Source: Arenimonas sp049195245 (GTDB lineage Bacteria > Pseudomonadota > Gammaproteobacteria > Xanthomonadales > Xanthomonadaceae). From it: a stretch of DNA of 64,000 bases. A program made the translations under genes and the position numbers. The number at the start of each line of letters is the position of its first letter. The stretch's first letter is position 1. Under the pieces are notes generated by a model that searched no databases, was not told the DNA's origin, and was given only the letters and a program-made list of their open reading frames with translations. The stretch is from NCBI RefSeq assembly GCF_049195245.1, contig NZ_JBMIRR010000027.1, positions 62,001 to 126,000 of the forward strand, given 5' to 3'. Of this stretch, positions 26,244 to 34,977 are shown one piece after another.

Positions 26244-26432
26244 ATGGGTAGGGGCGACAAGAAAACCGCCAAGGGCAAGCGTTTCACCGGTAGCCACGGC
26301 AACAGCCGCCCGCCGACCGTCAAGAAGTCCACCGCCGGCAAGACGGCCGCCACCGTGAAGGCGCCTGCCGCTGCCGCCAAGGCGCCGGCCAAGAAGGCCC
26401 CTGCCAAGAAGGCCGCCGCGGCCGCCAAGTAA
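26244..26432 (+). CDS. 30S ribosomal protein bTHX with histone H1-like tail
   Basis: A 62-residue, strongly basic protein. Residues 1-27 (MGRGDKKTAKGKRFTGSHGN and on) match the bTHX signature, a small protein that sits in the head of the 30S subunit. The remaining 30 or so residues are a Lys/Ala/Pro-rich tail with AKAPAKKAPAKKA repeats, much like bacterial histone H1-like proteins. bTHX is normally about 26 to 40 residues, so the tail is an addition. An AAGGAATC ribosome site precedes the ATG, and a strong terminator follows. Confidence 0.82.
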   Translation: MGRGDKKTAKGKRFTGSHGNSRPPTVKKSTAGKTAATVKAPAAAAKAPAKKAPAKKAAAAAK

Positions 26433-26457
26433 TCCTGGCGCGCACCGCTGCAAGCAC

Positions 26458-26489
26458 GAAGCCCCGCCGATGCGGGGCTTCGTCGTTTC
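26458..26489 (+). terminator. Terminator after bTHX
   Basis: GAAGCCCCGC-CGAT-GCGGGGCTTC, a perfect 10-bp stem followed by GTCGTTTC, 26 bases beyond the bTHX stop. It may also end the convergent hutI transcript. Confidence 0.75.
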
Positions 26490-26531
26490 AGGATGCTGCG
26501 CAGGCGGCAGAGCCGTCGGGCCGCGCGCGGC

Positions 26532-27770
26532 TCAGTCGCAGACGCGACGACCGGCGATGTGCAGCGAGTGCAGCAGGTCGCCCGCCAGCCAGTAACAAAG
26601 CTCGGCCGGGTGGCCGACGTTCCACTGCACGAAGTCGGCGCGCTGGCCCGGCAGCAGCCGTCCGCGGTCGTGCAGGCCGAGGGCGCGCGCGGCGTGCATG
26701 GTGGCGCCGCGCAGCGCTTCCTCGGGCGTCAGCCGGAAGTGCGTGCAGGCCAAGGCCATCGCCAGCCGCAGCGACTGCAGCGGCGAGGTGCCGGGATTGA
26801 GGTCGGTGGCCACGGCCATCGGCACCGCGTGCTCGCGCAGCAGCGCCATCGGCGGCAAACGCGTTTCGCGCAGCACGTGGAAGGCGCCGGGCAGCAGCAC
26901 GGCCACCGTGCCGGCCTCGGCCATCGCACGCACGGCGGCCTCGTTGCTCCATTCGATGTGGTCGGCCGAGAGGCCGCCGAACTCGGCGGCGAGCGCGGCG
27001 CCGCCCAGGTCGCTGAGCTGGTCGGCATGCAGCTTCACCGGCAGGCCCAGCGCGCGCGCGGTTTCGAACACGCGCCGGGTCTGTGCCGGGCTGAAGCCGA
27101 TGCCTTCGCAGAAGGCATCCACCGCATCCACCAGGCCCTCGGCGTGCAGCACCGGCAGCCAGGCGCAGACCTGGTCGATGTACTCGTCGGGACGGCCCGC
27201 GAACTCCGGCGGCAGCGCATGCGCGGCCAGGCAGGTGGTGCGCACGGTCATGCCGAGCTGTTCGCCGACCCGGCGCGCGACCCGCAGCATCTTGCGTTCG
27301 TTGTCCAGGTCCAGGCCGTAGCCGGACTTGATCTCGAGCGTGGCGACACCGTCGGCACGCAGCGCGCGTGCACGCGGCAGCGCCATCGCCAGCAGTTCGT
27401 CCTCGCTGGCGGCGCGGGTGGCGCGCACGGTGGAGACGATGCCGCCGCCCTCGCGCGCGATCTGCTCGTAGCTGGCGCCCTGCAGCCGGCGCTCGAACTC
27501 GACCGCGCGGTCGCCCGCGAACACCAGGTGGGTGTGGCAGTCCACCAGCGCCGGCGTGATCCAGCGGCGCTGCGCGGAATCCACGCGCGCGGCCAGCTGT
27601 GCCGGTTCGCCGGGCAGCTCGTTGCGCGGGCCGGCGTAGGTGACCAGGCCATCCTTCCATGCCAGCGCGCCGTCCTCGACCACGCCGTAGGCACCCAGGT
27701 CATCGCGCAGCGTGGCCAGCCGCGCATCCAGCAGCAGGCGGTCCCAGGGCGGCGCCAGGCGGCCGATCAC
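26532..27770 (-). CDS. hutI: Imidazolonepropionase
   Basis: Third step of histidine degradation: hydrolysis of imidazolonepropionate to formiminoglutamate. 412 residues of the amidohydrolase superfamily. Metal motif DCHTHLVFAGDR near residue 75, HADQLSDLGG (His near 245), and ATDLNPGTSP (Asp near 318). The start is GTG at 27770, overlapping the stop of the upstream CoA-transferase gene as GTGA; no ATG in frame gives a plausible N-terminus. Coupling to a CoA-transferase instead of another hut gene is unusual. Confidence 0.93.
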   Translation of the reverse strand: MIGRLAPPWDRLLLDARLATLRDDLGAYGVVEDGALAWKDGLVTYAGPRNELPGEPAQLAARVDSAQRRWITPALVDCHTHLVFAGDRAVEFERRLQGASYEQIAREGGGIVSTVRATRAASEDELLAMALPRARALRADGVATLEIKSGYGLDLDNERKMLRVARRVGEQLGMTVRTTCLAAHALPPEFAGRPDEYIDQVCAWLPVLHAEGLVDAVDAFCEGIGFSPAQTRRVFETARALGLPVKLHADQLSDLGGAALAAEFGGLSADHIEWSNEAAVRAMAEAGTVAVLLPGAFHVLRETRLPPMALLREHAVPMAVATDLNPGTSPLQSLRLAMALACTHFRLTPEEALRGATMHAARALGLHDRGRLLPGQRADFVQWNVGHPAELCYWLAGDLLHSLHIAGRRVCD

Positions 27771-28927
27771 CGGATCGCTCCCGCCAGGCGAAGGGCTTCG
27801 GGTTCGAAGCCGCATCCGCGCGCGATCTCGTCGCTGTGCTGTCCCAGCGCGGGCGGCGCGCGTTCGAGCCGGGGCGGCGAGGCGGACAGCTTCAGCGGAC
27901 TGCCGACCATCGGAACGCCCTCCATCAGGATCCGCATGCCGCGCGCGTGCGCGACCGGATGGTCCAGCGCCTGCCGCACCGAGTTGATGGGCGCGGCCGG
28001 CACGCCGGCGCCGGCGAACAGGCCCAGCCAGTGCGCCACCGGCTGGCCGATGAAAAGCGCCGCGAGCTCCGCGCAAAGCGCCTCGCGATGTTCGACCCGG
28101 CTGGCGTTGTTGACGTAGCGCGGATCGCGCAGCCAGTCCTCGCGGCCGAGCAGGTGGCAGGTTTCCATCCAGAGTTTTTCGCTGGCCACCGCCAGCACGA
28201 ACTCGCCGTCGGCAGCATGGAAGGCCTGGTAAGGCACGATGCTGGCGTGCGCATTGCCGTGCCGCGCCGCCTCGCCGCCGGTGAACAGCGCGGCGCTGCC
28301 CACGTTGGCCAGCAGCGCCAGCTGGCTGTCGAACAGCGACACGTCGATGCGTTGGCCCTTGCCGGTGCGGTGGCGCTGCATCAGCGCCGCCAGGATCGCG
28401 GTGGCCGCGTTCTGCCCCGTGGCCAGATCGGCCACCGCAACGCCGACCTTGTACGGTTCGCCGTCGGCGGGGCCGGTGACCGACATCAGCCCGGCTTCGG
28501 CCTGCACCACGTAATCGTAGCCGGGCCAGGCCGCGCCGGGACCCTGGCGGCCGTAGCCCGAGATCGAGCAGTAGACCAGCCGCGGATTGATGGCCGACAG
28601 CGCGTCGTAGCCCACGCCCAGCGCTTCGGCGCCGCCGGTGCGGTAGTTCTCCACCAGCACGTCGGCTTCGCGCACCAGGGCTTCGACCAGTGGCCGTGAT
28701 TCGGGTGTGCGCAGGTCGATGGCGAGCGAACGCTTGTTGCGGTTGCAGCAGGCGAAGTAGGCCGACATGCCGTCAAGGAAGGGCGGGCCCAGGCCGCGGG
28801 TGTCGTCGCCGTCGAAGGACTCGAGCTTGATCACGTCGGCGCCCAGGTCGGCCAGGATCATGCCGCACCACGGGCCGGCGAGGACCCGGGACAGTTCCAG
28901 CACGGTGATTCCGGACAGGGCGCTCAT
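27767..28927 (-). CDS. CaiB/BaiF family CoA-transferase
   Basis: A 386-residue class III CoA-transferase, which moves CoA between carboxylic acids through an aspartyl-CoA intermediate. Seen: SRVLAGPWCGMILADLGADV near the N-terminus, NRNKRSLAIDL near 73, VENYRTGGAEALG near 105, and AVADLATG near 168 holding the predicted catalytic Asp. The substrate is unknown. It is coupled to hutI (GTGA) and lies divergent from hutF, 48 bases apart, so a link to glutamate or short-chain acid disposal is possible but unproven. Confidence 0.9.
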   Translation of the reverse strand: MSALSGITVLELSRVLAGPWCGMILADLGADVIKLESFDGDDTRGLGPPFLDGMSAYFACCNRNKRSLAIDLRTPESRPLVEALVREADVLVENYRTGGAEALGVGYDALSAINPRLVYCSISGYGRQGPGAAWPGYDYVVQAEAGLMSVTGPADGEPYKVGVAVADLATGQNAATAILAALMQRHRTGKGQRIDVSLFDSQLALLANVGSAALFTGGEAARHGNAHASIVPYQAFHAADGEFVLAVASEKLWMETCHLLGREDWLRDPRYVNNASRVEHREALCAELAALFIGQPVAHWLGLFAGAGVPAAPINSVRQALDHPVAHARGMRILMEGVPMVGSPLKLSASPPRLERAPPALGQHSDEIARGCGFEPEALRLAGAIR

Positions 28928-28975
28928 CGCGGCCATTGTATGCGGGCCGCGTTGGCCCATGCCAAACTTGCGGCC

Positions 28976-30280
28976 ATGCCCAGCCAACGCGCCGACCACG
29001 CCTTCCTGCCCCGCGGTTGGGCGGCCGACCACACCGTGCCGGTGGCCGCCGGCGGCAGCGATGCCGTGGCCTGGCGGCTCACGGGCCTGCCCAACCTGCA
29101 CTCGCACGCGTTCCAGCGCGCCATGGCCGGCCTGGCAGAACGCCAGAGCCATCCCGAGGACAGTTTCTGGACCTGGCGCGAGCTGATGTACCGCTTCGCC
29201 GGCCGCATCACGCCCGAGGCCCTGCACGCCATCGCCAGCCAGCTCTACGTCGAGATGCTGGAAGCCGGCTACACCAGCGTCTGCGAGTTCCACTACCTGC
29301 ACCACCAGCCCGACGGTCGGCCCTACGACGATGCCGCCGAGATGTCGAATGCACTGATCGCGGCGGCGCGCGACACGGGCCTGCGGCTGACGCTGCTGCC
29401 GGTGCTGTACATGAGCGGCGGCTTCGACGGCCGCCCGCTGTCGGAGCGCCAGCGCCGCTTCGGCCACACGCTCGAGGCCTACCAGGCGCTGCTGTCCGCG
29501 CTGCGCGCGCGTGCCGGCGACACCCTGGCGGTGGGCATCGCCTTGCACAGCCTGCGCGCAGTTCCGGAAGGGCCGATGCGCGAGCTGCTGGACGACGTCG
29601 GCGACACGCCGATGCCGATCCACATCCACATCGCCGAACAGATCGGCGAAGTGCAGGACTGCCTGGCCCTGCGCGGTGCGCGGCCGGTGGAATGGCTGCT
29701 GGACCACGCGCCGGTGGACGCCCGCTGGACCCTGGTGCACGCCACCCATCTCGAGCCGTCCGAAGTGCGCGGCATCGTCGCCAGCGGCGCCACGGTCGCC
29801 CTGTGCCCGACCACCGAGGCCAACCTGGGCGACGGCCTGTTCCCGCTGCGCGATTACCTGCAGGCGGGCGGCCACTGGGGCATCGGTTCGGATTCACATG
29901 TGTCGGTGTCGCCGGTGGAGGAACTGCGCTGGCTCGAATACGGCCAGCGCCTGGTGACGCGCCGCCGCAACATCGCCGTCAGCGCCACGCAGTCCAGCAC
30001 CGGCGAGCTGCTGTACGCGCAGGCGCTGCAGGGCGGCCTGCGCGCCTGCGGCCAGCCCGGTGCCGCCGATGATTTCATCGTGCTCGATGCGCAGGCGCCG
30101 GCGCTGGCAGGTGCCACCCGGGACGACCTGCTGGACCGCTGGGTGTTCGCGGGCAATCGCAGTCTGGTGCAGGAAACGCACGTGGCCGGCCAGCGCCTGG
30201 TCAGCGGCGGCCGCCACCGCGACCGCGATGCGGTGGCCGCCGGCTATGTGCGCGCGATGCGCACGCTGCTGGCGTCGTGA
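28976..30280 (+). CDS. hutF: Formimidoylglutamate deiminase
   Basis: Converts N-formimino-L-glutamate to N-formylglutamate and ammonia, in the five-step histidine pathway used by Pseudomonas and Xanthomonas. 434 residues of the amidohydrolase superfamily. Zinc motif LHSHAFQRAMAG near residue 42, HIHIAEQIGEVQD near 218, and GSDSHVSVSP near 303. I chose the ATG at 28976; an in-frame ATG at 28940 would add 12 residues without homology. It is divergent from the CoA-transferase-hutI pair, so the 48-base gap must hold both promoters. Confidence 0.93.
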   Translation: MPSQRADHAFLPRGWAADHTVPVAAGGSDAVAWRLTGLPNLHSHAFQRAMAGLAERQSHPEDSFWTWRELMYRFAGRITPEALHAIASQLYVEMLEAGYTSVCEFHYLHHQPDGRPYDDAAEMSNALIAAARDTGLRLTLLPVLYMSGGFDGRPLSERQRRFGHTLEAYQALLSALRARAGDTLAVGIALHSLRAVPEGPMRELLDDVGDTPMPIHIHIAEQIGEVQDCLALRGARPVEWLLDHAPVDARWTLVHATHLEPSEVRGIVASGATVALCPTTEANLGDGLFPLRDYLQAGGHWGIGSDSHVSVSPVEELRWLEYGQRLVTRRRNIAVSATQSSTGELLYAQALQGGLRACGQPGAADDFIVLDAQAPALAGATRDDLLDRWVFAGNRSLVQETHVAGQRLVSGGRHRDRDAVAAGYVRAMRTLLAS

Positions 30281-30425
30281 CCGCGACCGGCCGCTGGCCC
30301 CGAATCCGGTGGCATCGCTCCCCGCGTCCGGGCTTCCGTCGCCGGATGGCCGGGGTTCGTCGCAAGGCCCGGCAGGCAGGGCGCGGTGGCGGCAGTCTGG
30401 CGCGGTCCCTCCCTGGAGCCATGCC

Positions 30426-32126
30426 ATGAGCCTTACCCCCACCGCCTTCGCCTTCGCCACTGCGCTGGCCCTGTCCGCCCCGCTGGCTGCCCTGGCCGCA
30501 CCGCAGTCTGCGGCTGCCGGGGCGTCCAAGGGCGCGGCGCCCGACACGATGACCGACGCCGCGCTGCAGGCCATCGTGCAGCAGCGCCTGCAGGGCGACC
30601 GCACCGGCGCCTGCTTTGCGGTGGCGGTGATCGGCGCGGAAGTGGCGCGCGCCTATGCCTGCGCCGATGCCGCCGATGCCGGCCGGATCGATGCGCGCAC
30701 GGCGTTCGAGATCGGATCCGTCAGCAAGACCATGACCTCGGCCCTGCTGGCCGACCTGATCGGGCAGGGCAAGGGGTCGCTGGACGACCCGCTGTCGGCC
30801 TGGCTGCCGGCGGGTACGAAGGTGCCGGCCTACGAAGGCCAGCCCATCCTGCTGCGCCACGTGGTCACCCACACCAGCGGCCTGCCGGCGCTGCCGCCCG
30901 GCGTGGAAATGGTGGACGCGAGCGACCCCTATGCGCCGGTGGACGCGAAGATGCTGCTCGCCTCGCTGGAGCGTACGCCGCTGACGCGGGCGCCGGGCCA
31001 GGGCTTCGAATATTCCAACTTCGCGTCGATGCTGCTCAGCTACGCCGTGGCGCAGCGCGCCGGACAGGACCTCGAAACCCTGCTCGATGCCCGGCTGTTC
31101 ACGCCGCTGGGCATGTCGGGGGCCTACATCAACGAGCGGCCCGAGGGCGTGCGCGCCGCTGCCGGGCACCTGCCCAACGGTAAAGCCACGCCGGCCTGGC
31201 GCTTCAAGACCGACGTCGCCGGCGTCGGCGGCGTGCGCGCCACGCTCGACGACATGGTGCGCTACGTGCAGGGCCAGCTGGGCCAGGTACAGGCGCCGAT
31301 CACGCCGGCGCTGAAGTTGAGCCAGCAGGCGGTGAATCCCGGAGCTACCCCCGCGATGGCGATGAACTGGATGCTGGCACCGCTCAACGGACGCACCTGG
31401 CTGGCGCACGAAGGCGGCACCGGCGGCTTCTCGTCCTTCGTGGCCTTCGATCCGGCGCAGCAGCGCGGCGTGGTGGTGCTGTCCGACACCGCGCTGCATT
31501 CACTCGGCGGCCTGGGCAGCCTGGGCCTGCACCTGGCCGACCGCTCGGTGCCGCTGGGCAAGCCGCGCAAGGCGGTGCCGGCGCCCGCCGGACTGATCGA
31601 CGCACTGGTGGGTGAGTACACGCTGCAGGGGGGCATGAAGATGAGCCTGGCCCGCCGCGGCGACCAGCTCACGATCCAGGCGCAGGGCCAGCCGGCCTTC
31701 GTGATGGGCCATGACGACGCGGGCGATTTCTACCCGCTCGAGTTCGACGCGCTGCTCAAGCCGCAGCGCAAGTCGGACGGCCGCTACGGATTCACATGGA
31801 TGCAGATGGGCGGTGCGATGGCCGCCGTGCGCACCGATGGCGACTCCGGCGCTGCCTTTCCGACGCCGCCAGCGGCCCAGCTGCAGGCGTATGCCGGCGA
31901 CTACCCGCTGATGCCGCAGTTCACCCTCAAGGTGTTCGAGAAGGACGGCACGCTCTACATCCAGGGCACCGGGCAGCAGGCGCTGCCGACCGCGGCGACG
32001 GCCAAGGATGTGTTCACCGTGGACCAGGTCGGCGCCGAGTTCCGCTTCGAGCGCGACGGCCAGGGCAAGGTGAGCGCCGTGACCCTGCTGCAGGGTGGCC
32101 AGACGCTGCGCGGCGAAAAGCAGTAG
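30426..32126 (+). CDS. Periplasmic serine hydrolase, beta-lactamase (class C-like) family
   Basis: A 566-residue exported protein with a signal peptide (about 1-28, ending AALAAP) and a beta-lactamase/penicillin-binding-like domain (about 40-370). Active-site motifs: SVSK (about residues 98-101), YSN near 196, and HEGG near 327, corresponding to SxxK, YxN and the HxG variant. The last 180 residues contain two beta-rich segments of the kind often appended to such hydrolases. It is a hydrolase or peptidase of unknown substrate; a true beta-lactamase is not implied. It lies 24 bases before a sensor kinase gene and probably shares its operon. Confidence 0.85.
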   Translation: MSLTPTAFAFATALALSAPLAALAAPQSAAAGASKGAAPDTMTDAALQAIVQQRLQGDRTGACFAVAVIGAEVARAYACADAADAGRIDARTAFEIGSVSKTMTSALLADLIGQGKGSLDDPLSAWLPAGTKVPAYEGQPILLRHVVTHTSGLPALPPGVEMVDASDPYAPVDAKMLLASLERTPLTRAPGQGFEYSNFASMLLSYAVAQRAGQDLETLLDARLFTPLGMSGAYINERPEGVRAAAGHLPNGKATPAWRFKTDVAGVGGVRATLDDMVRYVQGQLGQVQAPITPALKLSQQAVNPGATPAMAMNWMLAPLNGRTWLAHEGGTGGFSSFVAFDPAQQRGVVVLSDTALHSLGGLGSLGLHLADRSVPLGKPRKAVPAPAGLIDALVGEYTLQGGMKMSLARRGDQLTIQAQGQPAFVMGHDDAGDFYPLEFDALLKPQRKSDGRYGFTWMQMGGAMAAVRTDGDSGAAFPTPPAAQLQAYAGDYPLMPQFTLKVFEKDGTLYIQGTGQQALPTAATAKDVFTVDQVGAEFRFERDGQGKVSAVTLLQGGQTLRGEKQ

Positions 32127-32150
32127 TCGCGGCACGGATCCGGACCGAAC

Positions 32151-33374
32151 ATGCGCACCGACGAGACCTACCCGCTCAACCAGCCGCTGCCCGCCGAAGT
32201 GCTGGTGGGCGGCAACGCGGTCTGGAGCCGCTACCGGCAGTACCCGGTGTTCAGCGGCGCCTGGCTGCGCGGCCGCAGCCTGCTGTTCGGAAGCATCATC
32301 GCGCTGTTCGCGGTGGTGTCGGGCATCGGCGTGGGCGCCGCGGGGCGCGACTATGCGGTGGGCATGCTGGCCGGCGCGCACCTGTTCGTGGCCTTCCTGC
32401 TGATGGCCACCGCCGGACCGGGCTTTGCCGCGTGGGTGCGCGCGCAGCGCTGGCCGCTGCCGCGCGAGCGGCGCGGCGTGGTGGTGGCGGTGCTGCTGGG
32501 CATGGGCGTCAGCGCGGCGGCCGACTACTGGGCCTCCAGCTACGTGGATCGCGAGGTCAACCGGTCCATCCACCGGGCGCGGGCGGTGCAGACCGAACTC
32601 AAGTTCGACCCCGGCGAACGCGCGATGGTGATGGCGCTGAACCTGGCGGTGCTGGCGGTGGTCTACGGCCTGTTCGGCGGCGGCCTGGCCCTGCGTGCGT
32701 ACTTCAGCGAAGGCCGGCGCTGGCGCGAGGACCGTCAGCGCAAGGAGCTCACGGCGCTGCGCACGCAGAAACAGCAGGCCGACCTGCGCCTGGGCCTGCT
32801 GCAGGCGCAGGTGGAGCCGCATTTCCTGTTCAACACCCTGGCCTCGGTGCGCGCGCTGGTGCGCCAGGATCCGGCGCAGGCCGAGGCCACGCTGGATGCG
32901 CTGGTGGACCACCTGCGCGCCACCATTCCCAAGCTGCGCGATGGCGAAGCCAACCTGCATTCGACCCTGGGCCAGCAGTTGGACATCTGCGCCAGCTATC
33001 TCGAACTGATGCGCCTGCGCATGGGCGGCCGGCTCAGCTACGCGGTCGAGGCCGAGGCGGCGCTGCGGGCGCGCCCCTTCCCGGCGCTGCTGCTGATCAC
33101 CCTGGTGGAGAACGCGATCAAGCACGGCATCGAACCGCGGCCGGGTGCCGGCCGCATCGAAGTGCGCGCCAGCCTGCGCGGCGAGCGCCTGGTGCTGAGC
33201 GTGGTGGACGACGGTGCCGGCCTGCAGCCTGGCGTGGGCGGCGGCATGGGCCTGGCCAACGTGCGCGAGCAGTTGGCCAACCGCTACGGCGACCAGGCCA
33301 CGTTCAGCCTGCGCAGCCTGTCAGGCCAGGGCACCGTGGCCGAGATCGTGGTGCCGCTGGAGCCGGGCGCATGA
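32151..33374 (+). CDS. LytS-type sensor histidine kinase
   Basis: A 407-residue membrane kinase with about four hydrophobic segments in residues 40-195, a short coiled region (QRKELTALRTQKQQAD), and then a His_kinase domain. The phosphoacceptor motif EPHFLFNTLASVRAL has its His near residue 223; the ATP-binding lid motifs include LVENAIKHG near 318 and DDGAGLQ further on. It is paired with the LytTR regulator through an ATGA overlap. The signal is unknown; related pairs control cell-wall, biofilm or nutrient responses. Confidence 0.92.
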   Translation: MRTDETYPLNQPLPAEVLVGGNAVWSRYRQYPVFSGAWLRGRSLLFGSIIALFAVVSGIGVGAAGRDYAVGMLAGAHLFVAFLLMATAGPGFAAWVRAQRWPLPRERRGVVVAVLLGMGVSAAADYWASSYVDREVNRSIHRARAVQTELKFDPGERAMVMALNLAVLAVVYGLFGGGLALRAYFSEGRRWREDRQRKELTALRTQKQQADLRLGLLQAQVEPHFLFNTLASVRALVRQDPAQAEATLDALVDHLRATIPKLRDGEANLHSTLGQQLDICASYLELMRLRMGGRLSYAVEAEAALRARPFPALLLITLVENAIKHGIEPRPGAGRIEVRASLRGERLVLSVVDDGAGLQPGVGGGMGLANVREQLANRYGDQATFSLRSLSGQGTVAEIVVPLEPGA

Positions 33375-34129
33375 GCGCGGTCACGGCCTTGGTGGCGGAA
33401 GACGAGGCGCCGCAGCGCGCCGCGCTGCTGGACATGCTGGCGTCGGCCTGGCCGGCGCTGTCGGTGGTGGCCGCCTGCGAGGACGGCGTTTCGGCGCTGG
33501 AAGAGGCGGCGAGGCATCGGCCCGCGGTCGCCTTCCTGGACATCCGCATGCCCGGCGTCAGCGGGCTGGACGTGGCGCGCGCGGTGGTGGCCGGGGGCGG
33601 CCTGGTCGTGTTCACCACGGCCTACGATGATTACGCCATCCGTGCTTTCGAAGCTGGCGCCATCGACTACCTGCTCAAGCCCGTGGCCCCGGCGCGGCTG
33701 GCGCAGGCGATCGAACGGCTGCAGCAGCGCCTGGCCGCACCGCGTGGCGACGCGGATGCGTCGCTGCAGGCGCTCGAGGCCCGCCTGCGTCCGCAGGGCG
33801 AGCGACAGATCCGCTGGATCAGCGCCAGCGTCGGCGACAGCGTGCGCATGATAGGCATCGACGAGGTGCTGTTCTTCCAGGCGCAGGACAAGTACGTGCG
33901 CGTGGCCACCGGCACGGGCGACGCCATCATCCGCACGCCGGTCAAGGACCTGCTGGCCGGGCTGGATCCGGACACGTTCTGGCAGGTGCACCGTGGCGTG
34001 GTGGTGCGCGTGGCCGCGATCGACCGGCTGCGCAAGGACGAGCTGGGCAAGGCCAGCCTCAGTCTTAAGGGTCATCCCGAGCAGCTGCCGGTCAGCAGCG
34101 CCTTCCTGCATCGCTTCCGCGGCATGTGA
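33371..34129 (+). CDS. LytTR family response regulator
   Basis: A 252-residue response regulator: receiver domain (about 1-120) with phosphoacceptor Asp in VAFLDIRMPG near residue 57 and KP near 105, then a LytTR DNA-binding domain (about 145-250; QDKYVRVAT and VHRGVVVRVAAIDRL). Partner of the upstream LytS-type kinase (ATGA overlap). The cluster serine hydrolase, kinase, regulator suggests that it might control the hydrolase gene, but no LytTR direct repeat could be identified. Confidence 0.93.
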   Translation: MSAVTALVAEDEAPQRAALLDMLASAWPALSVVAACEDGVSALEEAARHRPAVAFLDIRMPGVSGLDVARAVVAGGGLVVFTTAYDDYAIRAFEAGAIDYLLKPVAPARLAQAIERLQQRLAAPRGDADASLQALEARLRPQGERQIRWISASVGDSVRMIGIDEVLFFQAQDKYVRVATGTGDAIIRTPVKDLLAGLDPDTFWQVHRGVVVRVAAIDRLRKDELGKASLSLKGHPEQLPVSSAFLHRFRGM

Positions 34130-34199
34130 CCCGCCCGCGGTGGGCGGGTGGCGGGGTCTTTGGGTACAGTGGCCGCGTTCCCCCATCGCGAGGCCAGAC

Positions 34200-34976
34200 T
34201 TGATTCCGCGCCTGTTTGCCGTCCTGCTGCTGGCGCTCGCGCTGGGCACGCCCTGCGTCGCCAGCGAGACCGCGCCGGCGCGCATCACGGTGTTCGCCGC
34301 CGCCAGCCTGCAGGAAAGCCTGGACCAGGCGGCCCGGCGCTGGATGCGTCGCAGTGGCCAGGAGGTGGTGGTGTCGTACGCGGCCAGTTCGGCGCTGGCC
34401 CGCCAGATCGAACAGGGCGCGCCGGCCGACGTCTTCATTTCCGCGGACGGTGAATGGATGGACTACCTTGAGCAGCGCGACCTGATCGCGCCGGCCACGC
34501 GGTTCGATGTGGTGGGCAACGCGATGGTGGTGGTCGTTCCGGTTGGGTCGCCGGTGCGGTCGCTGTCGCTCGACACGCCGGCCACGCTGATCGCGGCCCT
34601 GGGCGACGGAGGCCGGCTGGCAATGGCGGAAACCACGGCAGTCCCGGCCGGGCGTTACGCGCGCGCCGCCCTTGCCAGGCGCGGGCTGTGGCCAGCCGTG
34701 CAGGACCGCCTGGCGCAGGGCGACAGCGTGCGCGGTGCGCTGGCCTTCGTCGCGCGCGGCGAGGCGCCGGTGGGCATCGTGTACGCGACCGACGCTCTGG
34801 CCGAACCGCGGGTGCGCGTGGTGGCCCGCTTCGATCGCAGCGACCATCCCGCCATCCGCTATCCCGCCGCACGCGTGGCGGCATCGGCGACACCGCAGGT
34901 CGACGGTTTCCTGGCCTTCCTGCGCAGCGCGGAAATGCAGGACGTGTTCAAGCGCGCCGGCTTCTCGATCCCGTGA
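34200..34976 (+). CDS. modA: Molybdate ABC transporter substrate-binding protein
   Basis: A 258-residue periplasmic binding protein for molybdate. Signal peptide about residues 1-24. Mature motifs include ITVFAAASLQESLD and SYAASSALARQIEQGAPADVFISAD, both typical of ModA ligand-binding loops. The start is inferred to be TTG at 34200, the only initiation codon just before the signal peptide, with GAGG about seven bases upstream. It is separated by one base from modB. The expected ATPase gene modC is absent. Confidence 0.88.
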   Translation: MIPRLFAVLLLALALGTPCVASETAPARITVFAAASLQESLDQAARRWMRRSGQEVVVSYAASSALARQIEQGAPADVFISADGEWMDYLEQRDLIAPATRFDVVGNAMVVVVPVGSPVRSLSLDTPATLIAALGDGGRLAMAETTAVPAGRYARAALARRGLWPAVQDRLAQGDSVRGALAFVARGEAPVGIVYATDALAEPRVRVVARFDRSDHPAIRYPAARVAASATPQVDGFLAFLRSAEMQDVFKRAGFSIP

Positions 34977-34977
34977 C

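Noticed and set aside
30281..30425. Possible promoter or small gene between hutF and the serine hydrolase
   Set aside because: No hairpin, -10 box or frame stood out; left without an entry.
31500..33125. Minus-strand open frame of 541 codons across the hydrolase and LytS kinase
   Set aside because: Gln/Ala/His/Arg-rich shadow without any domain; the opposite strand encodes a convincing kinase.
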